Shown: one piece after another, positions 1-7,562 of the stretch
How positions within the stretch are numbered: position 1 is the first letter of the stretch
Layout: each line of letters opens with the position of its first letter
NCBI RefSeq assembly: GCF_002077075.2
Contig: NZ_LCWM02000016.1
Location: 1 to 37,383 of the forward strand
Origin: Thermoproteus sp. CP80
GTDB taxonomy: Archaea > Thermoproteota > Thermoprotei > Thermoproteales > Thermoproteaceae
Direction: 5' to 3'
DNA: 37,383 nucleotides
Made by a program: the position numbers and the translations under genes
Notes under the pieces: generated by a model
Databases searched by the model: none
What the model saw: the letters and a program-made list of their open reading frames with translations, nothing else
What the model was told of the DNA's origin: nothing

Positions 1-2
1 GC

Positions 3-215
3 TTCGTAACAACAGACAGGAGGCTGGTTTGCGGTTTAGATAATAAAATCGTTACTGGCGTTGGCCAAGTGCGCGGGGGCGATGTGCCTTGGGGCTCCTT
101 AGTGTGTCAGGCAGATGGTAGGCTGGGCGTTGGCGGTAGGGTGCTAAGCGCAAAGATATACCTAATCCACGAACAATGTAATCTGCAGTGCTCGGAGGGG
201 GAGAGGTGGTGTTGA
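3..215 (+). CDS. C-terminal end of an unidentified cysteine-containing protein (partial)
   Basis: An open frame enters from the left edge and stops at TGA 213-215, giving about 70 residues. The segment is Gly- and Val-rich with four to five cysteines, and ends in CNLQCSEGERWC. This pattern could be a disulfide-stabilised extracellular domain. No family is recognised and the start lies outside the window. No membrane segment is visible in the part that can be read. It could be a chance open frame, but codon usage is ordinary. Confidence 0.4.
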   Translation, partial: FVTTDRRLVCGLDNKIVTGVGQVRGGDVPWGSLVCQADGRLGVGGRVLSAKIYLIHEQCNLQCSEGERWC

Positions 216-437
216 CAACAATTTAATGAGCTACACCGTGCCTCTTCTCGGCGGCGGCTGGGGTTGCGCTGTCGTTGCGGGCGCCGGGGGTGCGGGGTTC
301 TGTGATCTGTTGTATCTTTCCGCCTGTACGGCCTGCGGACGCCGCAGTTTCTTGTCTGCGCCGCGACTTGCCTGAGGCCGTACGCGGCAGGTGGCGCCGC
401 ATAGCTCTGGCCCTCCGGCGCCGTGGCCCGCCTTAAG

Positions 438-449
438 CTTTTTAAAAAG
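438..449 (+). promoter_or_regulatory. TATA box deciding the start of the coiled-coil nuclease gene
   Basis: A cttttTAAAAag element is centred 22 nt before GTG 465. It would lie inside the gene if the earlier GTG at 423 were used. This supports a leaderless start at 465. Confidence 0.6.
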
Positions 450-464
450 GGTAAACATTATACC

Positions 465-1280
465 GTGGATGTTGAAATTCTTAAGCGGGCTTTGAGGGAG
501 CTTGTGGAGAGAGAGCCGTCTTTTCTCAGAGACCTCATGCTGGATGCTTTGAGGTCTGACGGAGGCGCGGCTGAAGCGTTGCTGGAGTTACTCACTAGAC
601 ACCCAGAGGCTAAGCTAAAGCTGGCGCAGGCTGTTGCTGGATCCATCGCCGTACCTCTCAACGTAGCCACCAAGGAGGACCTCAAGCAGTTAGCCACAAA
701 ACAAGACCTAGAACAGCTGAAGAAGTGGGCCGAGGAGAAGTTCGCAACCAAGGAAGATCTCAAGCAATACGCCACCAAGCAAGACCTAGAGACGGCGGTG
801 GAGCAACTAAGAGCCGAGATAAAGCGCATCGAGGGCGTTATGGCGACAAAGGGGGACATAAAGCGTATTGAGGACAAGATGGCGACTAAGGAGCAGTTTG
901 AAGCCATAGCGGTGAGTGTGGAGGATAGTGGGCGCGACATGGTTCAGTATCTGCTTGAGCAGAGGGGTTACAAATGCGTTGCGGAGAGGCTACGTCTAGA
1001 TGCCGACTACGAGTTCGACATCTACTGCAACGCCGGCGCGCTGACGGCTGTCGGCGAGGTGAAGGTTAGGGCCGGCGGCCGCGACGTAGAGAAGGCCCTG
1101 GAAAGGGCGCGGGAGCTGTTGCGCAGACAACCCGACAAAATCTCCGGAAAACTCGTCCCGGTGTTCTACACCCTAGTCGCAGAGCCCTCAGCTGTCCAGA
1201 GGGCAAAGGAACTCAAGATATGGCTCATAGAGAGCAAAAGAGAAGTTGTCACGCTGGAGGTTGTCCTTGGGGAGATGTAG
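465..1280 (+). CDS. Coiled-coil protein with C-terminal PD-(D/E)XK nuclease-like domain
   Basis: A 271-residue protein if started at GTG 465; GTG 423 would add 14 residues but places the TATA box inside the gene. Residues 1-65 are a helical N-terminus. Residues about 68-146 form a coiled coil built on repeated ATK-x-DL units (ATKEDLKQ, ATKQDLEQ, ATKGDIKR and similar). The C-terminal domain has the PD-(D/E)XK pattern: D185 in YEFDIYC, then E198-x-K200 in GEVKV, followed by a helix. Such proteins (DUF3782-like) are common in Thermoproteales and Sulfolobales. Their function is unproven, and DNA or RNA cleavage is inferred from the fold only. It stands alone beside decayed PaREP and ATPase genes, which fits an accessory locus. 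Confidence 0.75.
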   Translation: MDVEILKRALRELVEREPSFLRDLMLDALRSDGGAAEALLELLTRHPEAKLKLAQAVAGSIAVPLNVATKEDLKQLATKQDLEQLKKWAEEKFATKEDLKQYATKQDLETAVEQLRAEIKRIEGVMATKGDIKRIEDKMATKEQFEAIAVSVEDSGRDMVQYLLEQRGYKCVAERLRLDADYEFDIYCNAGALTAVGEVKVRAGGRDVEKALERARELLRRQPDKISGKLVPVFYTLVAEPSAVQRAKELKIWLIESKREVVTLEVVLGEM

Positions 1281-1600
1281 AGCTGAGCTCTGCCCTCTGT
1301 CTCTACGCTTCGTGGAGGTGCCCCTTGGCGGTTTCGAACGACTCCTCCGTCTGCCGCCGCGCCTTCTGTTCTGCTCGGTGGGCTGTTCCGGCCTAGTCTC
1401 CCTAGGTCTCACGCCGTAGCGCGACTTGCCGCCGTCTATGGAGGGGGCCCTCGGCTGAGATAGGCGCGCGTCGCGTTTTCCCGCAGGCAGCCGTAGGGTG
1501 GTGCTCTTTACGGTCTCGTTCATCCTCGTTGCCGGGCATCTCTGCCGAGGGGCTGATCTAGGAAGGTGGCTGGCTGTGGCGGCCCTAGGAGGTTTTCGAC
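1281..1600. other. Gap with traces of a decayed minus-strand reading frame
   Basis: No intact gene is evident. On the minus strand one frame reads EQKARRQTEESFETAKGHLH and then stops near 1305. The adjoining upstream sequence is open in a different frame (residues such as IDGGKSRYGVRPRET). This looks like one small gene broken by an indel, but no family is recognised. No promoter or RNA gene was seen. Confidence 0.25.
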
Positions 1601-1601
1601 C

Positions 1602-2071
1602 TTACCTGCCTTGTGGGGCCGCGTCAGTTCGGCGCGTGAGGGCTTGTCTTAGCTCCTCCAGCGTCTCTCCGACTCGCCGCCCCTCGACGCGGGGCTAAGC
1701 GACTCCACGCGTTTGGCCAGCACATGCGCCGCAGACGCTACGTTGGTTGCCGCGTGGGGCGTCTCGACAGCTCGCCGCATGAGTTGGTGCTGGCAGTTGG
1801 GGAGGCGGAGGACGGCGGAGATCCATGGCTCTGCATGGCCTTACCTCTCCGGATGCCTAGCCGAGGTCTTCATCTGGGGCCCTAGGCACCACCGCCTCAG
1901 CTTTTCCTCGGTTTTTACGAGGGTTTTTACTCTTACTAGCTCTTGCGGCGGTGAGCGTCTTCCGTGCCCGGAGGGGCAAGACGGGTCTCTGCCAACGCCT
2001 CCAGAGCCTAGCCCCACATGCGCCGCGTAGCCAGGCTTGGGCTGAGGTCTCTTCACATACTCTACTACCAC
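1602..2071 (-). pseudogene. Decayed PaREP1-type gene
   Basis: Pieces of the same protein as the intact copies at 4626-5186 and 5426-5977 occur in order but in different frames. The start reads VVVEYVKRPQPKPGYAAH (intact copies: VVELVERPLPRPSDEGY). The middle reads KTLVKTEEKLRRW then PQMKTSARHPER (intact: KALAKTEEERRWL ... TKMKELSRLL). The end reads RVGETLEELRQALTRR (intact: WGEELEKALEEVRRALAR) before TAA 1602-1604. The leaderless GTG at 2071 still has a TATA-like element at about 2088-2096. At least two frameshifts and a poorly matching central stretch mean it cannot make a normal product. Confidence 0.7.
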
Positions 2072-2256
2072 GTAGACGTGTGCCGGCATAAAAATGTGGC
2101 GGTTGCCTATGCCGGCATATGGAGGTTTGCGGGGTCTATATATGGGGGTGCTGTTGCCGAGGGGGCGATCTGCCGTGTTTTATGGCGTATGCGGCTCGTG
2201 GGGTGGCGGTGGGCGGCTTTGTTGGGGTGGGGGCTGAGGGGTGCCGGGGGCTCGCA

Positions 2257-2266
2257 GTTTTAAAAG
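2257..2266 (+). promoter_or_regulatory. TATA box of the broken ATPase gene
   Basis: gTTTTAAAAgg is centred about 23 nt before GTG 2285. It identifies the original leaderless start upstream of the frameshift. Confidence 0.6.
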
Positions 2267-2284
2267 GTCTGGTGATGTGGACAT

Positions 2285-3290
2285 GTGAGGAGGGTGGAGC
2301 TGGAGCTTGTGCCGGGTTTGGTGGTGGAGTTCGCCGACCAGGAGAGGGCTCTTGGGGCAGGTGGAGGAGTTCGCAGAGGAGGGCACCAGGTGGCCTATCG
2401 TCGTATTCGGCCCGGAGGGTTGCGGCAAGACCGCCTTCCTGCGGCAGGCGGCCGCCATGCTTAGGGATTTGGGGTACGACGTCTTCTACCTCCACCCCCT
2501 CGACCGGGCCTTCTCGGCGGAGGTGGACGACCCAGATGTCAAGAGGCTCTTCCTCGACCTCGTGAGGAGGACTCTGGAGGACGGGAGGTGGGGGCGTCTC
2601 GCCATGGCCGTCTTCGACCTCACGCGGGAGATTCTGCGGAGGCGGAAGGTGGCCGTTATTGCAGATGACGTCTTCCAGGCAATTGGTCTTGGCAAGGCGG
2701 CGTATGTAAAGGGTTTGTTGAATATGATTGAGCATCCCCAGTATAAATATGAAAACATGGTGGTGCTTGTGGCGACAAGCGAGGGGGTCTCGCGGCGGGA
2801 GATCGGGAGGCATAGGTGGGCCCGCCTCATGCCCATGTGGAATATGGCGAGGGACGGCTTTATGTAGCTGTATGAAAAAATCCCGGGCCCCAAGCCTCCT
2901 TTCGAAGAGGCCTGGCGGCTCGCCGGCGGAAACCCGAACACGTTAGTCGAGCTGTATAAGGCTGGCTGGGACGTAGATGAGGTGGTCAAGACGCTTATCA
3001 TCGGCAAGGGGCTGAGCTCCTTTGTCCGCTCCTTGGGCAGAGAAGTTAGGGAGCTTCTGTGGAGGGCTGTGGAGGACCCCGACTCGTTGCTCAGCCCGGA
3101 GGGGGTTCCGCTGTTGGAGAGACTGATCGACATAAACGTGCTGATAGACTCAATAACCTACCGGGACCCGCCGCTGTGGATAGACCAGCCCCCTCCAGAG
3201 CGCGATTTAGAGCTCGGCATAGGGAAACACGCCGCTTGGCACACTCCGCTTCACAGAGAGGCTGTGAGGAGGGCGTTGCAGGGGATGTGA
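2285..3290 (+). pseudogene. Archaeal AAA ATPase gene broken by a frameshift and an in-frame TAG
   Basis: From GTG 2285 the frame encodes VRRVELELVPGLVVEFADQE and runs into the four-G tract at 2354-2357. Removing one G joins it to the frame carrying VEEFAEEGTRWPIVVFGPEG and the Walker A segment GPEGCGKTAF. Walker B is KVAVIADDV (about 2650). The second frame then meets TAG at 2865-2867, but continues in the same frame with clearly coding sequence (LYEKIPGPKPPFEEAWRLAG ...) to TGA at 3288-3290. Rejoined, it is about 334 residues, a normal length for crenarchaeal P-loop ATPases of unknown role. Two independent lesions make a pseudogene more likely than recoding. Confidence 0.8.
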
Positions 3291-3612
3291 AGAGGCCTCA
3301 AGTAGCCGGGCTGTTATCCATCCTCCCCCTGAGGCGGCGGGGCGCCTTCGCCTCGTCTTCGCCCGCCTATCGGTGGGGATCATGGAGCTACCGAGCCAGC
3401 GCCGTGGGTCATCCCCCCGCAGGGGGCCTAACCGTTTAAAAAGGCCGCCCTGGGCAGGCGTATTCCCTCGTCGCTGGACGCGGTGTTGTATATGCGCTAA
3501 ATTCTTCTATATTCCCATGATCCCGCATTTCCACAGCTTGTGTTTGGCGAGTGGGAAGGTTGTTTTTGCTACTTAATTTGCGTATATGCCGAATGCCTCA
3601 ATCTCAGCTAGT
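3291..3612. other. Intergenic stretch without a supported gene
   Basis: A TATA-like tttaaaaagg lies near 3435-3444, but no convincing ORF follows at leaderless spacing. The second half (about 3480-3612) is more AT-rich than its surroundings. Nothing else is supported. Confidence 0.4.
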
Positions 3613-3621
3613 CTTTTTTAA
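3613..3621 (+). promoter_or_regulatory. TATA box of the truncated P-loop gene
   Basis: cTTTTTTAa lies about 27 nt before GTG 3645 and directly abuts the palindrome at 3622-3641. Confidence 0.55.
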
Positions 3622-3641
3622 ACTAGTCCTATAGGACTAGT
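3622..3641. promoter_or_regulatory. Perfect 20-bp palindrome between TATA box and start codon
   Basis: ACTAGTCCTATAGGACTAGT reads the same on both strands. It fills the space between the TATA box and GTG 3645. A dimeric repressor bound here would block transcription initiation, so an operator is the natural inference. No regulator gene for it is apparent nearby. Confidence 0.55.
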
Positions 3642-3644
3642 CCG

Positions 3645-3792
3645 GTGAGACTATACATTAAGAGGGGGATGCGGTGAGGGCCATAGGGAGTTGGACGCTT
3701 ATATGCGGTAGGAGGAAGACCGGCAAGACCACCTTGGTTAAACGGAACCTGCTTGGACCTCTCTTAATGGAGGCTCTTGGAGATGATTTTTA
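3645..3792 (+). pseudogene. N-terminal fragment of a P-loop ATPase
   Basis: GTG 3645 begins VRLYIKRGMR and stops at TGA. A shifted frame from 3674 then gives VRAIGSWTLICGRRKTGKTT and continues LVKRNLLGPLL to TAA 3790-3792. GRRKTGKTT is a Walker A motif typical of archaeal ATPases with C-terminal DUF234. Everything downstream of roughly residue 40 is missing, where the next gene's promoter begins. It is a 5' remnant with one frameshift. It is not part of the broken ATPase at 2285-3290, whose Walker A differs. Confidence 0.65.
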
Positions 3793-3809
3793 AGCAACGA
3801 ATATAGAAC

Positions 3810-4307
3810 GTGAGTTCGCTGGAGATCGTCTTACCCAGGAGACTTAGGGAGAGGCTGGAGGAGGAGGCAGAAAGGGTCGGGCTCAGCGCAGAAGAGTTCG
3901 TGCTTGAGGTTATGGCCGAGAGACTCAACAGAGAGGTGGACCCTCCCGAGGTCGCCGAGGTTTACGTGAAGCTGGCAGAGAAGTACCTCCGCGAGGCGGA
4001 GGGCCTCCTCGCCGGCGGGGACTTCGTTCAAGCCTCCGAAAAGCTGTGGGGCGCCGCCGCCCTCATGGTCAAGGCCGTCGCTGCTGCGAGAGGGCTCCTC
4101 CTACGGTCCCACGGCGACTTGTTTAAATTCGTCAAGAGCCTCGGCGACGAGACCGGGGACGCGGAACTGCGCCGACTCTTCGCCGTAGCCAGCGCCCTGC
4201 ACCAAAACTTCTACGAGAGCTGGCTCCCCCCGGAGGTCGTGAAGGAATATGCACAAGACGTGAAGCAGCTCATACGGAAGCTGAAGGACCTGCTGAGGCC
4301 TCCGTGA
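3810..4307 (+). CDS. PaREP1/PaREP8-family helical protein
   Basis: 165 residues from GTG 3810, with an atTTTTAAg TATA element about 21 nt upstream (3785-3793). The N-terminus (LEIVLPRRLRERLEEEAERV ... LSAEEFVLEVMAERL) is a ribbon-helix-helix-like or regulatory helix. It is followed by the helical hairpin AEKYLREAEGLLAGGDFVQA and SEKLWGAAALMVKAVAAARG. This is the layout of archaeal PaREP1 (PF05942-type), which is grouped with HEPN-like all-alpha domains. The role is unknown; an RNase or toxin activity is only a possibility, since no clear R-x4-6-H motif stands out. It lies alone behind the truncated ATPase fragment. Confidence 0.7.
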   Translation: MSSLEIVLPRRLRERLEEEAERVGLSAEEFVLEVMAERLNREVDPPEVAEVYVKLAEKYLREAEGLLAGGDFVQASEKLWGAAALMVKAVAAARGLLLRSHGDLFKFVKSLGDETGDAELRRLFAVASALHQNFYESWLPPEVVKEYAQDVKQLIRKLKDLLRPP

Positions 4308-4597
4308 CAGCTGCCTCTCGCCCAACCCCCCTAATCGCCCTCCCACCGGCTTCTCCGCGCATCGGCGCCCGCCACGCGTCTGCTGATGCCGAGCCACAGG
4401 TCTCTCTCGGGGACGGAGCGAAACTTATGAGGTAGAGGATTGAGGGAAGAAGCACCTATCGTGTTCTGGTCTTCATAGCTGACGCCCTGCTTGAGGCTTG
4501 TGCTCGACCCTCCTCACTACGCGTAACACCAACCGCCGCCTCGTTGCCGCGCCGATCCCAGCGCCCATAGACTCCAGGCAAGTTGCGCCACATATCC
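4308..4597. other. Intergenic stretch
   Basis: No coding sequence or RNA gene is supported. A TATA element for the next gene (ttTTTATActg, 4598-4608) closes the interval. Confidence 0.4.
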
Positions 4598-4625
4598 ATT
4601 TTTATACTGATAAACAGCGCCTCCT

Positions 4626-5186
4626 ATGGTTGTTGAGCTTGTGGAGCGTCCTCTGCCCAGGCCCTCCGACGAGGGCTATGTGGAGGCTAGGCTCCTGGAG
4701 GCTCTGGTGGAGGCCCGCCTAGCGCTGAGGTTTGTAGGGGAGGGAGTGACGCGCAACGCCGCTGGGAAGGCCTTCCAGGCCTGGAAAGCGTTGCTGGCCG
4801 CATTACTACGGCTTGAGCTGGACAAGCTGAAGGCCGTTGCGAAGACTGAAGAGGAGAAAAAGTGGCTCGAGTCTAAGGCGGTGCCGCGGGTCCCGACGAC
4901 CAAGATGAAACCCCTGGCTAGACTTCTGGAGGCCATGGGCCACGACGGCCTAGCTCTGTGGGCCGGAAATGTGCTCCTATTGCACGATTATCAGCACCAC
5001 GGCCCAGACCCCAGCGGCGAGCTGTCTAAATACGCCACGCGGGAAGACGCGGTTGCCGACATATTGTCTGCGGTGCAGGAGCTCGCCAGACGCATCGAGG
5101 CGCTTATAGGACGCGTCAAGTGGAGCGACGAGCTAGAAAAAGCACTACAAGAGCTAAAACAAGCCCTTCCCGTCAACACCCCATAG
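4626..5186 (+). CDS. PaREP1-type protein, copy A of a convergent pair
   Basis: 186 residues, with ATG 4626 about 24 nt after a TATA box at 4598-4606. The protein is all-helical, with a conserved core RNAAGKAFQAWKALLAALLRLE, then KTEEEKKWL, KAVPRVPTTKMK, HDYQHHGPDP and a C-terminal helix EKALQELKQALP. The R-N-A-A-G-K-A-F-Q-A-W-K motif and H-D-Y-Q-x-H-G-P-D-P are the family hallmarks. No biochemical function is known. It converges with a diverged paralogue 240 bp downstream, so together they form a long imperfect inverted repeat. The first 57 nt after the start region are identical in both copies. Confidence 0.75.
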   Translation: MVVELVERPLPRPSDEGYVEARLLEALVEARLALRFVGEGVTRNAAGKAFQAWKALLAALLRLELDKLKAVAKTEEEKKWLESKAVPRVPTTKMKPLARLLEAMGHDGLALWAGNVLLLHDYQHHGPDPSGELSKYATREDAVADILSAVQELARRIEALIGRVKWSDELEKALQELKQALPVNTP

Positions 5187-5425
5187 GAACCCCTCCAGAG
5201 ACCGCCATGGACACACCTCCCGCAGATACGCACCCAACCTCTCCCCGACAGACGCCACGGCGGCGAGGGGATGATGAAGCCCTAATCTACGGCGGATGCC
5301 CATACGCGGAAAGGCGCGACGATGCGCCCCAGCCGAAGGCCTCCGACACCCCTCCACATCGAGGAGGGCGTCGGCGATGCGTCCGTCAGACCTCAACGCC
5401 TCCAGAATGCAGTCTAGAGACCTTC

Positions 5426-5977
5426 TTAACGCGCCAAGGCTCTCCTCACCTCTTCCAGTGCTTTTTCCAGCTCCTCGCCCCACTTGATACGGCCTTTAAG
5501 CGTCTCAATCCGCTTGGTGAGTTCCTGTATTAGCTCAACCACGTCTGCGGCGGCCGACTGCCGCGTGGTGTATTTCGACAGCGCCATGTCTGGGTCGGGG
5601 CCGTGGTACTGATAATCATGGAGGTCAAGCGCCTTGTCGGTCCAGGCCGTGAAGGCTTCATGCCCAGCATCCCTCAGCAGACGGGACAGCTCCTTCATCT
5701 TAGTCGTGGGGACCCGCGGCACGGCCTTCGCCTCGAGCCACCTCCTCTCCTCCTCTGTCTTGGCTAGGGCCTTCAGCCTGTCCAGCTCCAGCCTGAGGAG
5801 AGCCGCCATAAGCGCCCTCCAAGCTTGAAACGCCTTGCACGCGGCGTTTCTCGTAAGGCCCCTCTCCAGAAACTCCAGCGCCAGCCTCGCCTCGCCCAGC
5901 GCCTCAAGGAGACGGGCCTCCACATAGCCCTCGTCGGAGGGCCTGGGCAGAGGACGCTCCACAAGCTCAACAGCCAT
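5426..5977 (-). CDS. PaREP1-type protein, copy B of a convergent pair
   Basis: 183 residues from ATG 5977, with a minus-strand TATA (cTTTTAAAg, about 5994-6006) 23 nt upstream. It aligns end to end with copy A: VELVERPLPRPSDEGYVEAR is identical, then RNAACKAFQAWRALMAALL, KTEERRWL-like segment, KAVPRVPTTKMK, LHDYQYHGPDP and EKALEEVRRALAR. The hallmark Gly of R-N-A-A-G-K is Cys here. The sequence between the copies (5187-5425) holds no intact gene. A minus-strand stretch there (ILEALRSDGRIADALL) faintly resembles the N-terminus of the coiled-coil nuclease (LDALRSDGGAAEALL) and may be a remnant. Confidence 0.75.
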   Translation of the reverse strand: MAVELVERPLPRPSDEGYVEARLLEALGEARLALEFLERGLTRNAACKAFQAWRALMAALLRLELDRLKALAKTEEERRWLEAKAVPRVPTTKMKELSRLLRDAGHEAFTAWTDKALDLHDYQYHGPDPDMALSKYTTRQSAAADVVELIQELTKRIETLKGRIKWGEELEKALEEVRRALAR

Positions 5978-6094
5978 GGGAACTCCTGCGGTCCTCTTTA
6001 AAAGCCTTTAGAAACGGCGCAGATATAGACACGGTTACGGCAACAGAGGCGGCTACGCCTCTCTCACCGCCCTTCTCACAGTCTCTCTGTGTAG

Positions 6095-6331
6095 TGGGGG
6101 TCTGCCACGCCGCGTCTGCAATGCTGTGATTGTGGCATCTCTTCGACGCGCTGGTCTCTGGAGTCTGCGGGGGTTCTCTACGCTGTGGGCGGTAAAAGCC
6201 TCGCCGAGGTGCCCGAGAGGTTCGCGGATCTACCGGTGTCGCGGCTGGAAATTTGTGTTGTTGCATCTGCGGCAGGCCTGTCGCCGGCGGGACGTGGGTG
6301 GCTTCTTCAATCGGGGGCTCCTGGTTTATAA
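6095..6331 (+). pseudogene. Open frame without a start codon, possible gene remnant
   Basis: An open frame runs from a TAG at 6092-6094 to TAA 6329-6331. Its middle reads like coding sequence: LQCCDCGISSTRWSLESAGV followed by LYAVGGKSLAEVPERFADLP and VSRLEICVVASAAGLSP. There is no ATG, and no GTG or TTG in a sensible place at its 5' end. No TATA box at leaderless spacing was found. A C-C-x-C cluster is the only motif. No family is recognised. It may be a truncated gene or chance. Confidence 0.3.
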
Positions 6332-6507
6332 TGACGTTGCGCGTCTCAACGGCGCGGTTAACTGCGAGGTAGCGCCGGCGCTGACTCGGCGACGTAGGTG
6401 GGCACGTGGGGTCTTAAACGCCTCGACGTATGGAACCCGCCGCGGGCAGGTCTCGCGCCGGTCGTCCCTTCGTGTTTAGGTTTTTAAAGGTCTGGGGGTT
6501 TTGTTGT

Positions 6508-7068
6508 ATGAAGAGGTGGGAGGGGCTTGTTTATCTTGTTTTGGCGCTGGCTGGGGGTGAGTACATTGTCTTGAGCGGCTTGCTTGGGGCGCCTAGGTTC
6601 CTCGTCGGCTGGGCTCTGAGTAACGTGTTCTCCGTCTTAAATGCCCCGGTGCCTCAGGATGCTTTTAACTATGCTCTCGATGCGATAAGGCCGTTGTGTG
6701 GTTCTGGCTATGTGGGTTGTGAGTGGGATGCCTATGTGGCGGCGCACGCGATGGCGTCGGCTGTGTGGGGTATTGTTGCAACCATGGTTATGATGGCTAT
6801 AACCTACGTGGTATCCATATTGCTCGTGATATACGGCTGGAGAGAGCCCGGCGTGGGCAGGCTGAGGTTTGTGGCGTCCAACGTCTTGGCGCCGCTGGCT
6901 CTCCTGCTGGTAGGCTACTTGATCTGCTTATACGTGCTTCAGCCTGGCAACTTCATCCTGATGCTCATCGTTGAGGTGTGGCGTGGAGGTGCTAGCAATA
7001 TAGTGGATATTCCCATTATCCTAGGCATAATAGCCATCGCCATCGTGGCGTCGTCCTTAAGGCGGTGA
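6508..7068 (+). CDS. Multi-pass membrane protein of unknown function
   Basis: 186 residues from ATG 6508, which lies about 24 nt after the TATA box ggTTTTTAAAgg (6479-6490). An in-frame ATG at 6430 lies upstream of that TATA box and is unlikely to be used. Membrane segments are visible at roughly residues 7-30, 80-105, 124-148 and 165-183. Two cysteines (CGSGYVGC) sit in the first extramembrane loop and could form a disulfide. No family is recognised. The 3' end abuts the truncated SPFH remnant on the opposite strand, so this spot is a likely rearrangement point. Confidence 0.6.
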   Translation: MKRWEGLVYLVLALAGGEYIVLSGLLGAPRFLVGWALSNVFSVLNAPVPQDAFNYALDAIRPLCGSGYVGCEWDAYVAAHAMASAVWGIVATMVMMAITYVVSILLVIYGWREPGVGRLRFVASNVLAPLALLLVGYLICLYVLQPGNFILMLIVEVWRGGASNIVDIPIILGIIAIAIVASSLRR

Positions 7069-7424
7069 TGGAGCATAAAGTCCATCTCCACGGTCACAAT
7101 CACGCCGTCTTTGGTGAGGACCTCTGGAGCTGTGAACTCCCACCTCCCGGCCCGCCCTCTCTTTCTGGACGAACTCGATCACCTCTATGGCGTAGGTATC
7201 TTCAATCAGGTAGGTCCAAGGCGCCTTGAAGCCCAAGGCGGGGCCCACGACGGGCTTGCTTATCTGCCCCGACACGGGGTCTACTACCACTGCGACCACC
7301 CCCGCCGGCAGGCTATAGACGGAGAGGGGGAGGACCACCGCCGCCACCAGCAAGAGGAGGATGGCGATTGCAAACCCAGCCGCCGTCTACCTGGGACTTT
7401 AATCCTCCTGACCTCGACGGGCAC
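7060..7424 (-). pseudogene. SPFH/prohibitin-like gene remnant with two frameshifts
   Basis: Three minus-strand frames join to an SPFH N-terminus. GTG 7424 gives VPVEVRRIKVPGRRRLG. A shifted frame supplies the transmembrane segment FAIAILLLLVAAVVLPLSVY and then SLPAGVVAVVVDPVSG, KPVVGPALGFKAPW and VIEFVQKERAGR. A second shift near 7150 gives RWEFTAPEVLTKDGVIVTVE and MDFMLHHRL. The phrase LTKDGVIVTVEM is characteristic of the stomatin/prohibitin family. The gene then ends at the C-terminus of the membrane protein gene at about 7060, so most of the SPFH and coiled-coil parts are missing. Confidence 0.65.
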
Positions 7425-7562
7425 ATATGCCACAACTCTGCATGCTGCGCGACCTAGCCAGTTCCAGGTTTCTGGCGTGGATGCCCGGCGTGGCCGGCCG
7501 CTGAGCGCGCCGGCCCTCATCGGTTTCTCGCAATTTATAAGCTTATTACATCTGTAATTATT

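Noticed and set aside
2865-2867. TAG as pyrrolysine or programmed readthrough
   Set aside because: Thermoproteales are not known to use pyrrolysine and the same gene also carries a frameshift; decay is simpler.
5268-5330. C/D box guide RNA (AUGAUGA motif)
   Set aside because: A C-box-like motif is present but no CUGA D box follows at a suitable distance.
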